Below, piece after piece: positions 43,202-52,492 of a DNA stretch of 64,000 bases (positions within the stretch are counted from its first letter, which is position 1; each line of letters begins with the position of its first letter). Origin of the DNA: an uncultured Roseateles sp. (GTDB lineage: Bacteria; Pseudomonadota; Gammaproteobacteria; Burkholderiales; Burkholderiaceae); NCBI GenBank assembly GCA_946886855.1, contig CAMPJJ010000009.1:1-64000 (forward strand), in the 5' to 3' direction. Under the pieces are notes generated by a model that was given only the letters and a program-made list of their open reading frames with translations, ran no database searches and was not told the DNA's origin. A program made the translations under genes and the position numbers.

Positions 43202-44158
43202 TCAGGGGTCGATGCGAGACGGCTTGCTGCGCTCGCGATAGAAGCCATCGAAACGCGCCGCGTAGTGGGCCTTCGTTTCCGGCGTGAGCCAGCGCATCAG
43301 TCCCTGCCGCAGGTTGGCCGCGCCTTCCGGCCGGCCGTAGGCCTTGTCGATGCCGCGGATCGCGGCGAGCCCCCACGGGGTGCGTGAGCAGGCGATGCCG
43401 GCCATCACCAGCTCGCTCGCGCCCTGGACCGGCACGCTCACGAGGTCGTCCGGATTCCCGGCCATGACGAGCGCCATGTCCATCTCCACCGAATAGTCGG
43501 CGCGCCCCAGGCTGAGCATCTGCAGCACGCGCGCGCCGAAGTCCTTGGGCGAGTAGAGCGAGACGGTGCTGTCGACCGGCCGGGCCGCGAGCATCTCGTC
43601 GAGCACCGGACCGTAGCTGCGGCCGTCGATCAGCGCGCCGCGCAGCGTGTGATCGGCGAGCAGCCGCGACAGCTGCACCTCGCCGGCGGCGTTGCGCGGG
43701 AGGCGCTTGAGCCTGTCGCGTCGCACGATCAGCCCGGGCGGCGGGGTGAGCTGGGTGTTGATGAAGTAGGCCGACTTCTCGCGATCGGGCGTGCGGACCA
43801 TGTTGGCGCGGCAGACCTCCTCGCCGTTCTCGATCATCTGCCAGCTGCGCTTGGCGTTGGCGAAGACGATCTCATGCCGGACGCCCGGCCACTGCTTCTC
43901 GAGGTAGGCCGTCACGCGCCCGGTCACGCCGCTGGCGTCGGCGCCGGTCATCTGGGGCGCGTGGTCGGAGGCCAGCCAGGTGATCTTCGTGACGGTGGGA
44001 GCGGGAGGGACGGCGGGGACGGCGGTGGCCGAGGGGGCAGGCGTTGCGCCGGACGCCTGGGCATGTGCGTGGGGCGTCGCCGTCAGAAGGACGGCCAACG
44101 GCAGGAGGGCGGCAAGGCGCGAACGGAGCGGAGCGAGGAACTTCACGACCGACAGCAT
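43202..44158 (-). CDS. TIGR02285-type periplasmic protein (copy 1)
   Basis: This 318-residue exported protein starts at the ATG 44158, which opens a signal peptide (LAALLPLAVLLTATPHAHA). The fold resembles periplasmic binding proteins. WPGVRHEIVFANAKRSWQMIENGEEVCRANMVRTPDREKSAYF and a central GRADYSVEMDMALV are shared with the paralogue at 49510-50442. It ends with a region like ARFDGFYRER. The family has no settled function. Placement at the edge of a sulfur-uptake region suggests, but does not show, a role there. Confidence 0.82.
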   Translation of the reverse strand: MLSVVKFLAPLRSRLAALLPLAVLLTATPHAHAQASGATPAPSATAVPAVPPAPTVTKITWLASDHAPQMTGADASGVTGRVTAYLEKQWPGVRHEIVFANAKRSWQMIENGEEVCRANMVRTPDREKSAYFINTQLTPPPGLIVRRDRLKRLPRNAAGEVQLSRLLADHTLRGALIDGRSYGPVLDEMLAARPVDSTVSLYSPKDFGARVLQMLSLGRADYSVEMDMALVMAGNPDDLVSVPVQGASELVMAGIACSRTPWGLAAIRGIDKAYGRPEGAANLRQGLMRWLTPETKAHYAARFDGFYRERSKPSRIDP

Positions 44159-44225
44159 ACGGGGATCGCTGCGGGCGACGGTCGCGCGGCGGCCATGACG
44201 TGCGTCGTGGACCGGCGGGGAGACG

Positions 44226-44260
44226 AAAAAAAGGCCCCGCCGGCTGATGGCCGGCGGGGC
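44226..44260 (-). terminator. terminator of the stand-alone sulfate-binding protein gene
   Basis: A perfect eleven-base stem GCCCCGCCGGC/GCCGGCGGGGC with a five-base loop is followed on the minus strand by a run of seven T (A at 44226-44232 on the plus strand). It lies 150 bases past the sbp stop, in the 253-base gap before the TIGR02285-type gene. Confidence 0.88.
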
Positions 44261-44411
44261 TGCTCGCACAGAGCGAACGGTCTGGTTGCCTGGAGGGCCG
44301 CTTGCGCGGCGTCCGAGACCGACCGAGGAGACAAACGTTGCGTGCCGGAAGCCGGAGCCTCGAGGCGGAATGGCGTGACGTGGAGGGCGGCAGACGCCGT
44401 CCCGCCGGGAC

Positions 44412-45437
44412 TCAGCGCACCGCGCTGATCTGGTCGAAGACGCCGCCGTCGTCGAAGTGGGTCTTCTGCGCGTTGCGCCAGCCGCCGAAGACCTCGTCGA
44501 TGGTCACCAGCTTCACCGGCGCGAAGGTCTTGGCGTACTTCGCGGCGATCTTGGGGTCCCGCGGGCGGTAGTAGTTCTTGGCCGCAATCTCCTGGCCTTC
44601 CGGCGAGTACAGGTACTCCAGATAGGCCTGCGCCACCTTGCGCGTGCCCTTCTTGTCGACGGTCTTGTCGACCACCGACACCGGCGGCTCGGCCAGGATG
44701 GACAGGCTGGGCGTGACGATCTGGAACTTGTCCGGACCCAGCTCCTTCACCGCCAGGTAGGCCTCGTTCTCCCAGGCGATCAGCACGTCGCCGATGCCGC
44801 GTTCGACGAAGGTCGTCGTCGAACCGCGTGCGCCGGAGTCCAGCACCTTGGTGTTGGCGTAGATGCGCTTGACGAAGGCCTTGGCCGACTCGGCATTGCC
44901 GCCCGGCTGCTTGAGCGAATACGCCCAGGCCGCCAGGTAGTTCCAGCGCGCGCCGCCCGAGGTCTTCGGGTTCGGCGTGATCACGTCGATGCCGCTGCGG
45001 GCCAGGTCCGGCCAGTCGTTGATGTGCTTGGGGTTGCCCTTGCGCACCAGGAACACGATGGTCGAGGTGTAGGGCGACGCGTTGCTCGGCAGACGCTTCT
45101 GCCAGTCGGCCGGCAGCAGCTTGCCGTGGTCGTGCAGGGCGTCGATGTCATAGGCCAGCGCGAGCGTCACGACGTCCGCGTCCAGGCCGTCGATCACCGA
45201 GCGCGCCTGCTTGCCCGAGCCGCCGTGCGAGTTCTTCACCGTGACCGTCTCGCCCGTCTTGGCCTTCCAGTACTTCGCGAACGCGGCGTTGTAGTCCTGG
45301 TAGAGCTCACGGGTCGGGTCGTAGGACACGTTGAGCAGCGTGACCGAGCCCTGGGCATGGGCCGCGGGCATCAGCGCGGCACCGCTCAGCAGGGCAGCGG
45401 TGGCGAGCAGCGAGACAGTGCGACGAAGTGAGTTCAC
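44412..45437 (-). CDS. sulfate-binding protein, stand-alone copy
   Basis: This 341-residue periplasmic binding protein has a signal peptide ([21 protein letters not shown]), then [53 protein letters not shown] and TGAGS-type anion-binding loops, as in Sbp/CysP. It resembles the Sbp encoded with cysTWA at 54308 but has no permease beside it. It follows the TonB receptor gene on the same strand, 94 bases apart, with an inverted repeat in the gap. It would feed the CysTWA transporter; this is inference. Confidence 0.92.
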   Translation of the reverse strand: MNSLRRTVSLLATAALLSGAALMPAAHAQGSVTLLNVSYDPTRELYQDYNAAFAKYWKAKTGETVTVKNSHGGSGKQARSVIDGLDADVVTLALAYDIDALHDHGKLLPADWQKRLPSNASPYTSTIVFLVRKGNPKHINDWPDLARSGIDVITPNPKTSGGARWNYLAAWAYSLKQPGGNAESAKAFVKRIYANTKVLDSGARGSTTTFVERGIGDVLIAWENEAYLAVKELGPDKFQIVTPSLSILAEPPVSVVDKTVDKKGTRKVAQAYLEYLYSPEGQEIAAKNYYRPRDPKIAAKYAKTFAPVKLVTIDEVFGGWRNAQKTHFDDGGVFDQISAVR

Positions 45438-45511
45438 GGGATTCTTCTCATCACGGGGGGTGGAGGGGAGCGCTCAATGTAGGCAAGCGAACATTCAAAG
45501 GGAACGAAGAA

Positions 45512-45533
45512 GATCTGCTTTGCTTTGCAGATC
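45512..45533 (-). terminator. inverted repeat between TonB receptor and sulfate-binding gene
   Basis: GATCTGC (45512-45518) and GCAGATC (45527-45533) are perfect arms around an eight-base loop, overlapping the receptor's stop codon. On the minus strand the stem is followed by TTCTTCG, a poor T-tail. It may be an attenuating terminator, or an operator, because a TTGCTTTG element lies in the loop. Confidence 0.4.
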
Positions 45534-48303
45534 AGACGCCGAAGCGGTGCTCGAGTTCGATCCAGCCCTGGCGGCCGTGCGGCGAGTAGTAGCCGACCGG
45601 GTAGTACGGCCAGGTGGCGCTGGGATCGCGGCGGATCTTGTCGAACAGGTTGTTGACGATCAGGCTCACGCTGGTCCGCTTGCCGATCTGCCACGCGGTG
45701 CTCGCGTTGAAGTTCCAGTAGGGGCCCAGCGTGCCCTCCTGGTCTTCACGCGTGATGCGTCCGTTGCGCTGCGCCGAGAGCGCATGCGTCCAGTCGCCGG
45801 TCTGCCAGACCACGCTGGCATTGAGCCGGCTCGGCCAGTCGGTGAAGTCCGGGGTGCCCACGACGTTGCGGTTCTCGTCGCCGGCGAACTGCTGGTACTT
45901 GAAGCTCTTCACCCGCGTGTATTTCGCGTCGACCGTCCACTTGCCCCAGGCGGCCGTCCTCCACGAATAGCGCGTGCCGACGTCGACGCCCCAGGTCGAT
46001 TCGTTCGCCGCGTTGATCGGGTTGACGCGGACCTCCGCGACCTCGCCCGGACGGACCAGGGCGTCGGCCGGGTTGCGGCGCACGCGGGCGATCGCGTCCA
46101 CGCAGGTCGGCGACTGGATGTCCTTGACCCCGGTGCGGCAGTCCGATTCGTCGCGCAGCACGCCGTCGGCGCTGAGGTCGGTGACCAGGTCGCGGATCGC
46201 GATCTTCCACAGGTCCAGCGACACGTCGAAGGACGAGGCCGGCTGCCACACCGCGCCCACGCCCCAGGAGCGGCCGCGCTCCGACTTCAGGTCCGACGAG
46301 CCGGTGCGCACGAAGTTGAAGCCCGGCGAGACGTCCGCGAAGTCGCAGGTCGACAGCGGCTGGCCGGTCTGCTGGCAGCGGTAGTAGTCCGTCGACGACG
46401 AGTAGTAGCCCTTCGTCTGCTGCGCGAAGATGTAATTCATGTCCGGCGCGCGGAAGCTGGTGGCGTGCTGCGCGCGCAGCAGCAGCGTGGACAGCGGCCG
46501 GAACTCCAGGCCCGCGTTGTAGGTCGTGCTGCCGTCGCTGCGACCGGCGAACTCGTAGCGGTCGTGCCGCGCGGCCAGCGTCGCGGTGAGCTGCCTCGTG
46601 ATCGGCGCGTTGAGCTCGCCACCCAGCGCCAGCCGCTCGCGTGTCCCGCGCACGGTCGCCGAGGCGCTCGTGTTGTAGAACACGCCCTGCCCCAGCCGCG
46701 GATCGGCTTCATTGCGGAAGCCTTGCGTGCCGGCTTCGGCCACGACGGCCGCCCGCACCGGTCCGCCCGGCAACTGGAACCACTCGCCGCTGGCGGACGC
46801 GCTCAACTGCTGGTTCCAGCTGGCGTTGCGCGTCCAGCTGCGGTCGGTGACGCTGTCGATCTCCTGCGGCGTCAGCGGCCGGAACAGGCGCGCCGGATCC
46901 GCCGAATAGATCCGCGTGCCGTCCGCCTCGGTGCCGAGCGTCTGTCCGAGCAGCAACTGCTCGATGCCTGCGGTCAGGCGCGGCGTGGTCGTGCGGTTCA
47001 GGTAGTAGGCGCTGTTGGCCGCGAGCTCGAAGGTCCAGGTGCCGGTGAGCTCGCCGCGCGCGCCGACGGCGACGTTGTGCGTCGAGTCCTGCCACTTGCG
47101 GTTGAAGTTGTCGACGCCACCCAGCTCCTCAGGCGCGAAGCGCCGCGTCCAGATCTCCAGCTGGCCAGTCGCGGCGTTGCGGAAGTAACCCTTGTTGGCG
47201 ATGTCCGAAGTCCACGTCGGGCCGCGCGTGTTGTTCTCGGTCCTCGCCCAGCCGAACTGGCCCTCGGCGAACAGCTCGAGGCCGTGATCGAGCGCGAGCG
47301 TCAGCGAGCCCGCCGCCTGCGCGCTGCGGTTGCCGGTCTGGGTCGTCCAGTAGGTCGTCGACGCACGGCCGCTGCCGCAGTAGGTGCCGTTCTTCGCCGT
47401 GTAGGGCGAGACCGAGCCCTCGAACAGCGAGCCCGCGCCCGTGCAGCCGTCGGTCGGCGCGAGGTAGGCCCCGCCGCTGGCGTTGCGCCGGCCGATGACG
47501 ACCGACGGTGCGGCGCCCTTCAAGGTCGTGTCGGCCATGAAGTCGCGCTGGCGGCTCCAGATCGGCTGGCGTCCGCTGAGCTCGACCCCCCACACGCCCT
47601 GCAGCGCGCCGGCATCGAGGCCGCCCGTGATCTGCGCGCGGGCGTTCTCGCCGCCGCCGCGCTGCGTGCCGCCGGCGTGCAGGTTCACGGTGACGCCCTC
47701 GACATGCTTCTTCAGCACGATGTTGACGACGCCCGCGATCGCGTCGGAGCCGTAGATCGACGACGCGCCGCCGCTGAGCACCTCGATGCGGTCGATCAGC
47801 GCCGAGGGGATGTTGGCGATGTTGACGAAGTTGACCGAACCTTCATAGGCGGTCGGGTAGTCGGCCACCCGCCGGCCGTTGACCAGCACCAGCGTGTGGT
47901 TGGGGCCGAGGCCGCGCAGGCTGATCGCGTTGGCCGCCGGCGTGAAGGTGTTGCCGAAGTCCTCGCCCTGGGTGAAGCCGGTGTTCTCGGTCAGGCTGCT
48001 CAGCGCGTCGGAGACATTCTTGTAGCCGAGGCGGTCGAGGTCCTCCGACTTGATCACCGTGATCGGACTCGGCCCTTCGCTGTTGACGCGGGAGATGCGC
48101 GAGCCGGTGACGACCACCGACGGCAGCGGTGCGTCCTTGGCCGCCGTCGCGTCCTGCGGCGCCGCGGCGGAGGGCGCGGGCGTGACGGACGGTGGGGCCT
48201 GTTGCGCGAAGGCGGCGGTGACGGGGAAGGCGGCGGCCAGGGCCGCGACCAGTGTGGCGGCCGGTCCGGTGTGGCGGGCCGCGTGCTCGACGAACTGCTT
48301 CAA
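45532..48303 (-). CDS. TonB-dependent outer-membrane receptor
   Basis: This 923-residue receptor has a signal peptide (LVAALAAAFPVTAAFAQ), then a Pro/Ala-rich stretch and VVVTGSRI at about 65, the TonB-box region. The plug domain includes ITVIKSEDLDRLGYKNVSDAL, NAISLRGLGPNHTLVLVNGRRVADYP and IDRIEVLSGGASSIYGSDAIAGVVNI. A long beta-barrel ends in WIELEHRFGV. It is an active-transport porin of the CirA/oar-like type. It sits between a CysB-type regulator and a sulfate-binding protein, so an organosulfur or sulfate-ester ligand is plausible but unproven. Confidence 0.94.
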   Translation of the reverse strand: MKQFVEHAARHTGPAATLVAALAAAFPVTAAFAQQAPPSVTPAPSAAAPQDATAAKDAPLPSVVVTGSRISRVNSEGPSPITVIKSEDLDRLGYKNVSDALSSLTENTGFTQGEDFGNTFTPAANAISLRGLGPNHTLVLVNGRRVADYPTAYEGSVNFVNIANIPSALIDRIEVLSGGASSIYGSDAIAGVVNIVLKKHVEGVTVNLHAGGTQRGGGENARAQITGGLDAGALQGVWGVELSGRQPIWSRQRDFMADTTLKGAAPSVVIGRRNASGGAYLAPTDGCTGAGSLFEGSVSPYTAKNGTYCGSGRASTTYWTTQTGNRSAQAAGSLTLALDHGLELFAEGQFGWARTENNTRGPTWTSDIANKGYFRNAATGQLEIWTRRFAPEELGGVDNFNRKWQDSTHNVAVGARGELTGTWTFELAANSAYYLNRTTTPRLTAGIEQLLLGQTLGTEADGTRIYSADPARLFRPLTPQEIDSVTDRSWTRNASWNQQLSASASGEWFQLPGGPVRAAVVAEAGTQGFRNEADPRLGQGVFYNTSASATVRGTRERLALGGELNAPITRQLTATLAARHDRYEFAGRSDGSTTYNAGLEFRPLSTLLLRAQHATSFRAPDMNYIFAQQTKGYYSSSTDYYRCQQTGQPLSTCDFADVSPGFNFVRTGSSDLKSERGRSWGVGAVWQPASSFDVSLDLWKIAIRDLVTDLSADGVLRDESDCRTGVKDIQSPTCVDAIARVRRNPADALVRPGEVAEVRVNPINAANESTWGVDVGTRYSWRTAAWGKWTVDAKYTRVKSFKYQQFAGDENRNVVGTPDFTDWPSRLNASVVWQTGDWTHALSAQRNGRITREDQEGTLGPYWNFNASTAWQIGKRTSVSLIVNNLFDKIRRDPSATWPYYPVGYYSPHGRQGWIELEHRFGV

Positions 48304-48455
48304 GAGACTTCCTTGTGGGAGTGAACCGGTGAGCCCGTCACTCTAGGAAGCGTCCTCGCCGCGATGAACCAATGCTTTCTGCGTTGCTTAGCTGTGCACC
48401 CGGTCTATGCACATGAGGAATTTCTTTCGGCACCCCTCGCGGGGAGGGGGCCCGC

Positions 48456-49403
48456 TCAATCCGAGCCGTTCGGCGCGATGCGCGCCTGCTCCACCAGCTC
48501 GCGCGACAGCGGCGGCGCGAAGGTCTCAATGAAGGCGTAGACGTAATCGCGCAGGTAGGCGTCGCGGCGCACCGCGAGCCGCGTCAGGTTGTCCGCGAAC
48601 AGGTGTCTTGCATCGATCGATCGCAGGTGCCGATCGCGTTCCTCGTCGTAGGCGATCGCGGCGACGATGCCGACGCCCAGTCCCAGCTCCACGTAGGTCT
48701 TGATCACGTCCGCGTCCATCGCGACCAGCACGACGTTGAGGTCCAGCCCCGCCGCCGCGAAGGCGTCATCGATGTGCGAGCGGCCGGTGTAGCCGGTTTC
48801 ATACGTGATGACCGGGAACTCGGCCAGGCGCTCCAGCGTCAGCGGTGTGCCGGCGTTGGCCTCCGCCTCCAGCGGATGGCCGGGGGGCACCAGCACCGTG
48901 TGGGTCCAGCGGTAGCAGGGCAGCGTCAGCAGCTGCGGATGCAGCGCGAGCGCCTCGGTGGCGATGCCGATGTCCGCCTCGCCGTCGATCAGCAGGCGTG
49001 CCACCTGTTGGGGAGACCCCTGCGTGAATTGCAGGCTGACCTCGGGATGCGATTCGCGGAAGTCGCGCACCGCCGGCGGCAGCGCATACCGCGCCTGGCT
49101 GTGGGTCGCGGCGATGCGCAGGTGGCCGCTGTCGGCGCGGGCGAAGTCCTCGCCGGCGCGGCGCAGGTTCTCGGCCTCGCGCAGCAGGCGCTCGACGATG
49201 GGCATCACGTTGCGGCCCGGCTCGGTGAGCCCGGTGAGCCGCTTGCCCGCCCGGATGAAAATATCGATGCCGAGCTCGTCCTCCAGCTCCCGGATCTGGC
49301 GGCTCACGCCGGGCTGCGACGTGTGCAGCGCCTGCGCGACCTCGGTCAGGTTGAAGTTGCGACGCTGGGCCTCGCGGACGGATCGGAGTTGTTGGAAGTT
49401 CAT
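48456..49403 (-). CDS. CysB-family LysR regulator (Cbl/SsuR-like)
   Basis: This is a 315-residue regulator with MNFQQLRSVREAQRRNFNLTEVAQALHTSQPGVSRQIRELEDELGIDIF as helix-turn-helix. ITYETGYTGRSHIDDAF and the C-terminal Cys-family features of CysB/Cbl proteins follow. The ATG at 49403 gives the true N-terminus. It is clearly a paralogue of the cysB product at 50452-51375. It is divergent from a TIGR02285-type gene, with two TTGCTTAT arms between them, and precedes the TonB receptor gene. Confidence 0.93.
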   Translation of the reverse strand: MNFQQLRSVREAQRRNFNLTEVAQALHTSQPGVSRQIRELEDELGIDIFIRAGKRLTGLTEPGRNVMPIVERLLREAENLRRAGEDFARADSGHLRIAATHSQARYALPPAVRDFRESHPEVSLQFTQGSPQQVARLLIDGEADIGIATEALALHPQLLTLPCYRWTHTVLVPPGHPLEAEANAGTPLTLERLAEFPVITYETGYTGRSHIDDAFAAAGLDLNVVLVAMDADVIKTYVELGLGVGIVAAIAYDEERDRHLRSIDARHLFADNLTRLAVRRDAYLRDYVYAFIETFAPPLSRELVEQARIAPNGSD

Positions 49404-49415
49404 CAGGAAAGCCGC

Positions 49416-49423
49416 TTGCTTAT
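49416..49423 (+). promoter_or_regulatory. TTGCTTAT element, left arm of a long inverted repeat
   Basis: TTGCTTAT here and its exact complement ATAAGCAA at 49474-49481 form an inverted pair centred 58 bases apart, in the gap between the divergent regulator and TIGR02285-type genes. The same octamer occurs before the sbp-cysTWA operon. It is a candidate CysB-family site. Confidence 0.45.
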
Positions 49424-49473
49424 GCGGATTGATTATTCGAATCCGCGACCCCGGTGTCCTCCAACAAATATCG

Positions 49474-49481
49474 ATAAGCAA
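49474..49481 (-). promoter_or_regulatory. ATAAGCAA element, right arm of the inverted repeat
   Basis: This is the exact complement of the octamer at 49416-49423. It lies 29 bases before the ATG of the TIGR02285-type gene, where a regulator would affect the promoter. Confidence 0.45.
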
Positions 49482-49509
49482 TCCCGCGCCGGATGCATGT
49501 GCATAGAAG

Positions 49510-50442
49510 ATGAATCGCCAATCCCTGCTGCCCTCGTTCCTCGCGTGCTTCGCCCTGGGCGCCCTGTGCATGCCCGCCAAGACCTGGGCGCTCGACAGGA
49601 TCATCTGGCTGATGCCCGAGCTCGACACGGTGGCGCCGCCCTCGCCCGGCGCGGCTTCGGTGCCCGTGCGGCGCGGCCTGGCGCAGCCGCTGTCGGACTA
49701 TCTGACCGCAAATTGGGGGACGCCCGCGAAGCACGAGGTGCTGATCGCCAACGTCAAGCGCAGCTGGCGGATGATCGAGGACGGCGAGCCCGCCTGCCAC
49801 CTCGGCGTGCTGCGGACGCCGGAGCGCGAGGCCGTCGCCTACTTCTTCGATACCCACCTGATCCCGCCGCATCAGCTGATGGTGCGGCGCAGCGCGCTGC
49901 AGAAAGTGCCGCGCCTGCCGGACGGCGATGCCGACCTGGAGAGGATCTGGTCTGAGAAGCAACTGCGCGGCGCGATCGTCGCGGGTCGCAGCTACGGTCG
50001 CGCGCTCGACGCGCTGCTGGCCCGACGGCCGGCCGGCGTGATCGACGAATACACGACCTCGGACTTCGGCGGCAACCTGCTGTCGATGATCGCCGTCGGC
50101 CGCGCCGACTACACGATCGAATTCGATTTCGTGCTCGCCAACCTGCAGGAACTGCGCGCGGCCAGCGCGAGCGCCACCGGCAAGGCGTCGACCGCCGATC
50201 TCGTCACCGTGCCGATCGAGGGTTTCAGCAGTCCGGTGATCTCCGGCATCGCCTGTCCGCGCAACGCCTGGGGCAAACGCACCATCGAGCAGGTGGAGCG
50301 CGTGCTCTCGACGCCGCAGGCGCGGCAGTTCATGCGCGACGAATTCATCTCCCACCTGAGTCCCGAGGCTCAGGCGCGCTACGGCTCGCGGATCGACGCG
50401 TTCTACTTCTACGCGAAGCCGGCGCTCAACCCGCCGAAGTGA
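49510..50442 (+). CDS. TIGR02285-type periplasmic protein (copy 2)
   Basis: This 310-residue exported protein has a signal peptide (LLPSFLACFALGALCMPAKTWA), then IIWLMPELD and NVKRSWRMIEDGEPACHLGVLRTPEREAVAYFF. The central GRADYTIEFDFVLA matches the paralogue at 43202-44158 block by block. The ATG at 49510 directly starts the signal peptide. It is divergent from a CysB-family regulator and convergent with cysB. The fold is like a periplasmic binding protein and the ligand is unknown; expression under sulfur control is inferred from neighbours. Confidence 0.85.
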   Translation: MNRQSLLPSFLACFALGALCMPAKTWALDRIIWLMPELDTVAPPSPGAASVPVRRGLAQPLSDYLTANWGTPAKHEVLIANVKRSWRMIEDGEPACHLGVLRTPEREAVAYFFDTHLIPPHQLMVRRSALQKVPRLPDGDADLERIWSEKQLRGAIVAGRSYGRALDALLARRPAGVIDEYTTSDFGGNLLSMIAVGRADYTIEFDFVLANLQELRAASASATGKASTADLVTVPIEGFSSPVISGIACPRNAWGKRTIEQVERVLSTPQARQFMRDEFISHLSPEAQARYGSRIDAFYFYAKPALNPPK

Positions 50443-50451
50443 CGGAGCCCC

Positions 50452-51375
50452 TCACGCGTCCGGATCCATCGCCTCGCGCACCGCTTCCTCGGTCAGCTCG
50501 GCCACGCATTCCTGCAGGAAGCGGTAGGCGAAGCCGCGCAGGTAGTGGCCGCGCTTGAGCGCGATGCGCGTCGTGTTCGGCGGGAACAGGTGCGCCGCGT
50601 CGATCAGCTGCAGGCCCGCATCACGCGCGGGCTCGAAGGCCATCGCCGCGATGACGCCGACCCCCAGCCCGATCTGCACGTAGGTCTTGATGACGTCCGC
50701 GTCCAGCGCCGACATCACCAGGTCCGGCGCCAGGCCCGCCGCGGCGAAGCTCGCATCGATGCGCGCGCGGCCGGTGTAGCCCTCGTGGTACGTGATCAGC
50801 GGCTGCTCGGCGAGCGCCTCCAGCGTCAACGGCTGGCGGGTCAGCGCATGGCCTTCCGGCACGACGACCGCGTGGCGCCATTCGTAGAACGGGAAGGTGA
50901 CGAAGGCGTCGTCCTTGCCCAGCGCCTCGGTGGCGATGCCGATGTCGGCCTCGCCGGACTGCAGCAGCGAGACGATCTCCGACGGGCTGCCCTGGTGCAG
51001 CACCAGGTGCACGCGCGGATACGCGGCCTTGAAGCGCGCGACCACCTGCGGCAGCGCGTATCGCGCCTGCGTGTGCGTCGTCGCGATCGTCAGCTGCCCC
51101 TGGTCGGCACTGCTGAACTGCTGCGCCAGGCGCTTGATGTTGCGCACGTCCTGCAGCATGCGGTCGACGACGACCGCCAGCTCCTTGCCCGGTTCGGTGA
51201 GCCCGAGCAGGCGTTTGCCGCGGCGCTGGAAGAGCTCGACGCCGAGCTCGTCCTCAAGGTCCTTGATGTGCTTGCTCACCCCCGACTGCGAGGTGAACAG
51301 CGCGGCCGCCACCTCGGTCAGGTTGAAGTTCTGCTGCACCGCCTCGCGGACGATGCGCAATTGTTGAAGGTTCAT
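50452..51375 (-). CDS. cysB: CysB, master regulator of sulfur assimilation
   Basis: This 307-residue LysR regulator starts MNLQQLRIVREAVQQNFNLTEVAAALFTSQSGVSKHIKDLEDELG. It has the CysB-type effector domain with THTQARYALP, GSPSEIVSLL, EADIGIATEAL and ITYHEGYTGRARID. It closes the sbp-cysT-cysW-cysA-cysB run typical of betaproteobacteria. CysB answers to acetylserine and sulfate or thiosulfate and would drive the operon in front of it. Confidence 0.95.
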   Translation of the reverse strand: MNLQQLRIVREAVQQNFNLTEVAAALFTSQSGVSKHIKDLEDELGVELFQRRGKRLLGLTEPGKELAVVVDRMLQDVRNIKRLAQQFSSADQGQLTIATTHTQARYALPQVVARFKAAYPRVHLVLHQGSPSEIVSLLQSGEADIGIATEALGKDDAFVTFPFYEWRHAVVVPEGHALTRQPLTLEALAEQPLITYHEGYTGRARIDASFAAAGLAPDLVMSALDADVIKTYVQIGLGVGVIAAMAFEPARDAGLQLIDAAHLFPPNTTRIALKRGHYLRGFAYRFLQECVAELTEEAVREAMDPDA

Positions 51376-51418
51376 GGGTGCGGGACCGCTCGCTCTTCGG
51401 CTCGTCGATCGATGGCGA

Positions 51419-52492
51419 TCAGGCGGCCTGGTCGATGCCGAAGAGGCTCAGGCGGGAGGCTTGCAGACGCACCTGCTGGCCGGCGGCCAGTTGCAGCGCC
51501 TCCGCCTGCTCGCGGCTGAGTTCCGCTTCCAGATGCTCGCCCTGCGCGCCGCGCAGCTCGACGCGCGCCGCGGCGCCGAAGGCCAGCACGCGTTCGACCG
51601 TCGCCGGCAGACCCGGCGCGTCCTGCGACGGGATGATCACCAGCTCGTGCGGACGCGCGTACGCCTGCACGAGACCGTGCTGAGCGCCTTCGATCGACGC
51701 GGCAGCACCTTGCGCCAGCGTCTGGTCGCCGACCCGCACGATGCCGCTGTCCACGCGGCCTTCGAAGCGGTTGACCGCGCCGAGGAAGCCGTAGACGAAG
51801 GGCGTCGCCGGACGCTGGTAGACCTCGACCGGCGAGCCGACCTGCTCGACCCGGCCGTGATCCATCAGCACGACGCGGTCGGCGACTTCCAGCGCCTCTT
51901 CCTGGTCATGCGTGACGAAGATGCTGGTGATGTGCAGCTCGTCGTGCAGCCGGCGCAGCCAGCGGCGCAGTTCCTTGCGCACCTTCGCGTCGAGCGCGCC
52001 GAAGGGCTCGTCCAGCAGCAGCACGCGCGGCTCGACGGCCAGCGCGCGGGCCAGCGCGATGCGCTGGCGCTGACCGCCGGACAGCTGCGGCGGATAACGG
52101 TCGGCCAGCCAGTCCAGCTGCACCAGCTGCAGCAGCTCATGCACCTTGCGCCTGATCTCCGCTTCCGGCGGACGCTGCTTGCGCGGCTTCACCCGCAGCC
52201 CGAAGGCCACGTTGTCGAAGACCGTCATGTGGCGGAACAGCGCGTAATGCTGGAAGACGAAACCGACCTCGCGCTCGCGCACATGCGTGTCCGACGCGTC
52301 GGCGCCGTCCAGCAGCACCTGGCCGCGATCGGCCGTCTCCAGCCCGGCGATGATGCGCAGCAGCGTGGTCTTGCCGCAGCCCGACGGGCCCAGCAGCGCG
52401 GTCAGCTCGCCGGTGGGGAAGTCCAGGCTGACGTCGCCCAGCGCGGTGAAGCTGCCGAAGGACTTGTGGATGTTGCGGACCTGGATGCTCAT
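51419..52492 (-). CDS. cysA: CysA, sulfate/thiosulfate ABC transporter ATPase
   Basis: This 357-residue ATPase starts at the ATG 52492 ([23 protein letters not shown]). Walker [14 protein letters not shown], signature [15 protein letters not shown], Walker [12 protein letters not shown] and [14 protein letters not shown] are complete. A C-terminal TOBE-type regulatory region follows. Its ATG overlaps the cysW stop (ATGA). Confidence 0.96.
   Translation of the reverse strand: MSIQVRNIHKSFGSFTALGDVSLDFPTGELTALLGPSGCGKTTLLRIIAGLETADRGQVLLDGADASDTHVREREVGFVFQHYALFRHMTVFDNVAFGLRVKPRKQRPPEAEIRRKVHELLQLVQLDWLADRYPPQLSGGQRQRIALARALAVEPRVLLLDEPFGALDAKVRKELRRWLRRLHDELHITSIFVTHDQEEALEVADRVVLMDHGRVEQVGSPVEVYQRPATPFVYGFLGAVNRFEGRVDSGIVRVGDQTLAQGAAASIEGAQHGLVQAYARPHELVIIPSQDAPGLPATVERVLAFGAAARVELRGAQGEHLEAELSREQAEALQLAAGQQVRLQASRLSLFGIDQAA

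Noticed and set aside
37566..43376. An open frame of 1936 codons on the minus strand opposite the giant sensor gene
   Set aside because: It is a shadow of strong codon bias in GC-rich DNA: its protein is Arg/Gln/His-rich without motifs, while the plus strand encodes clear domains.
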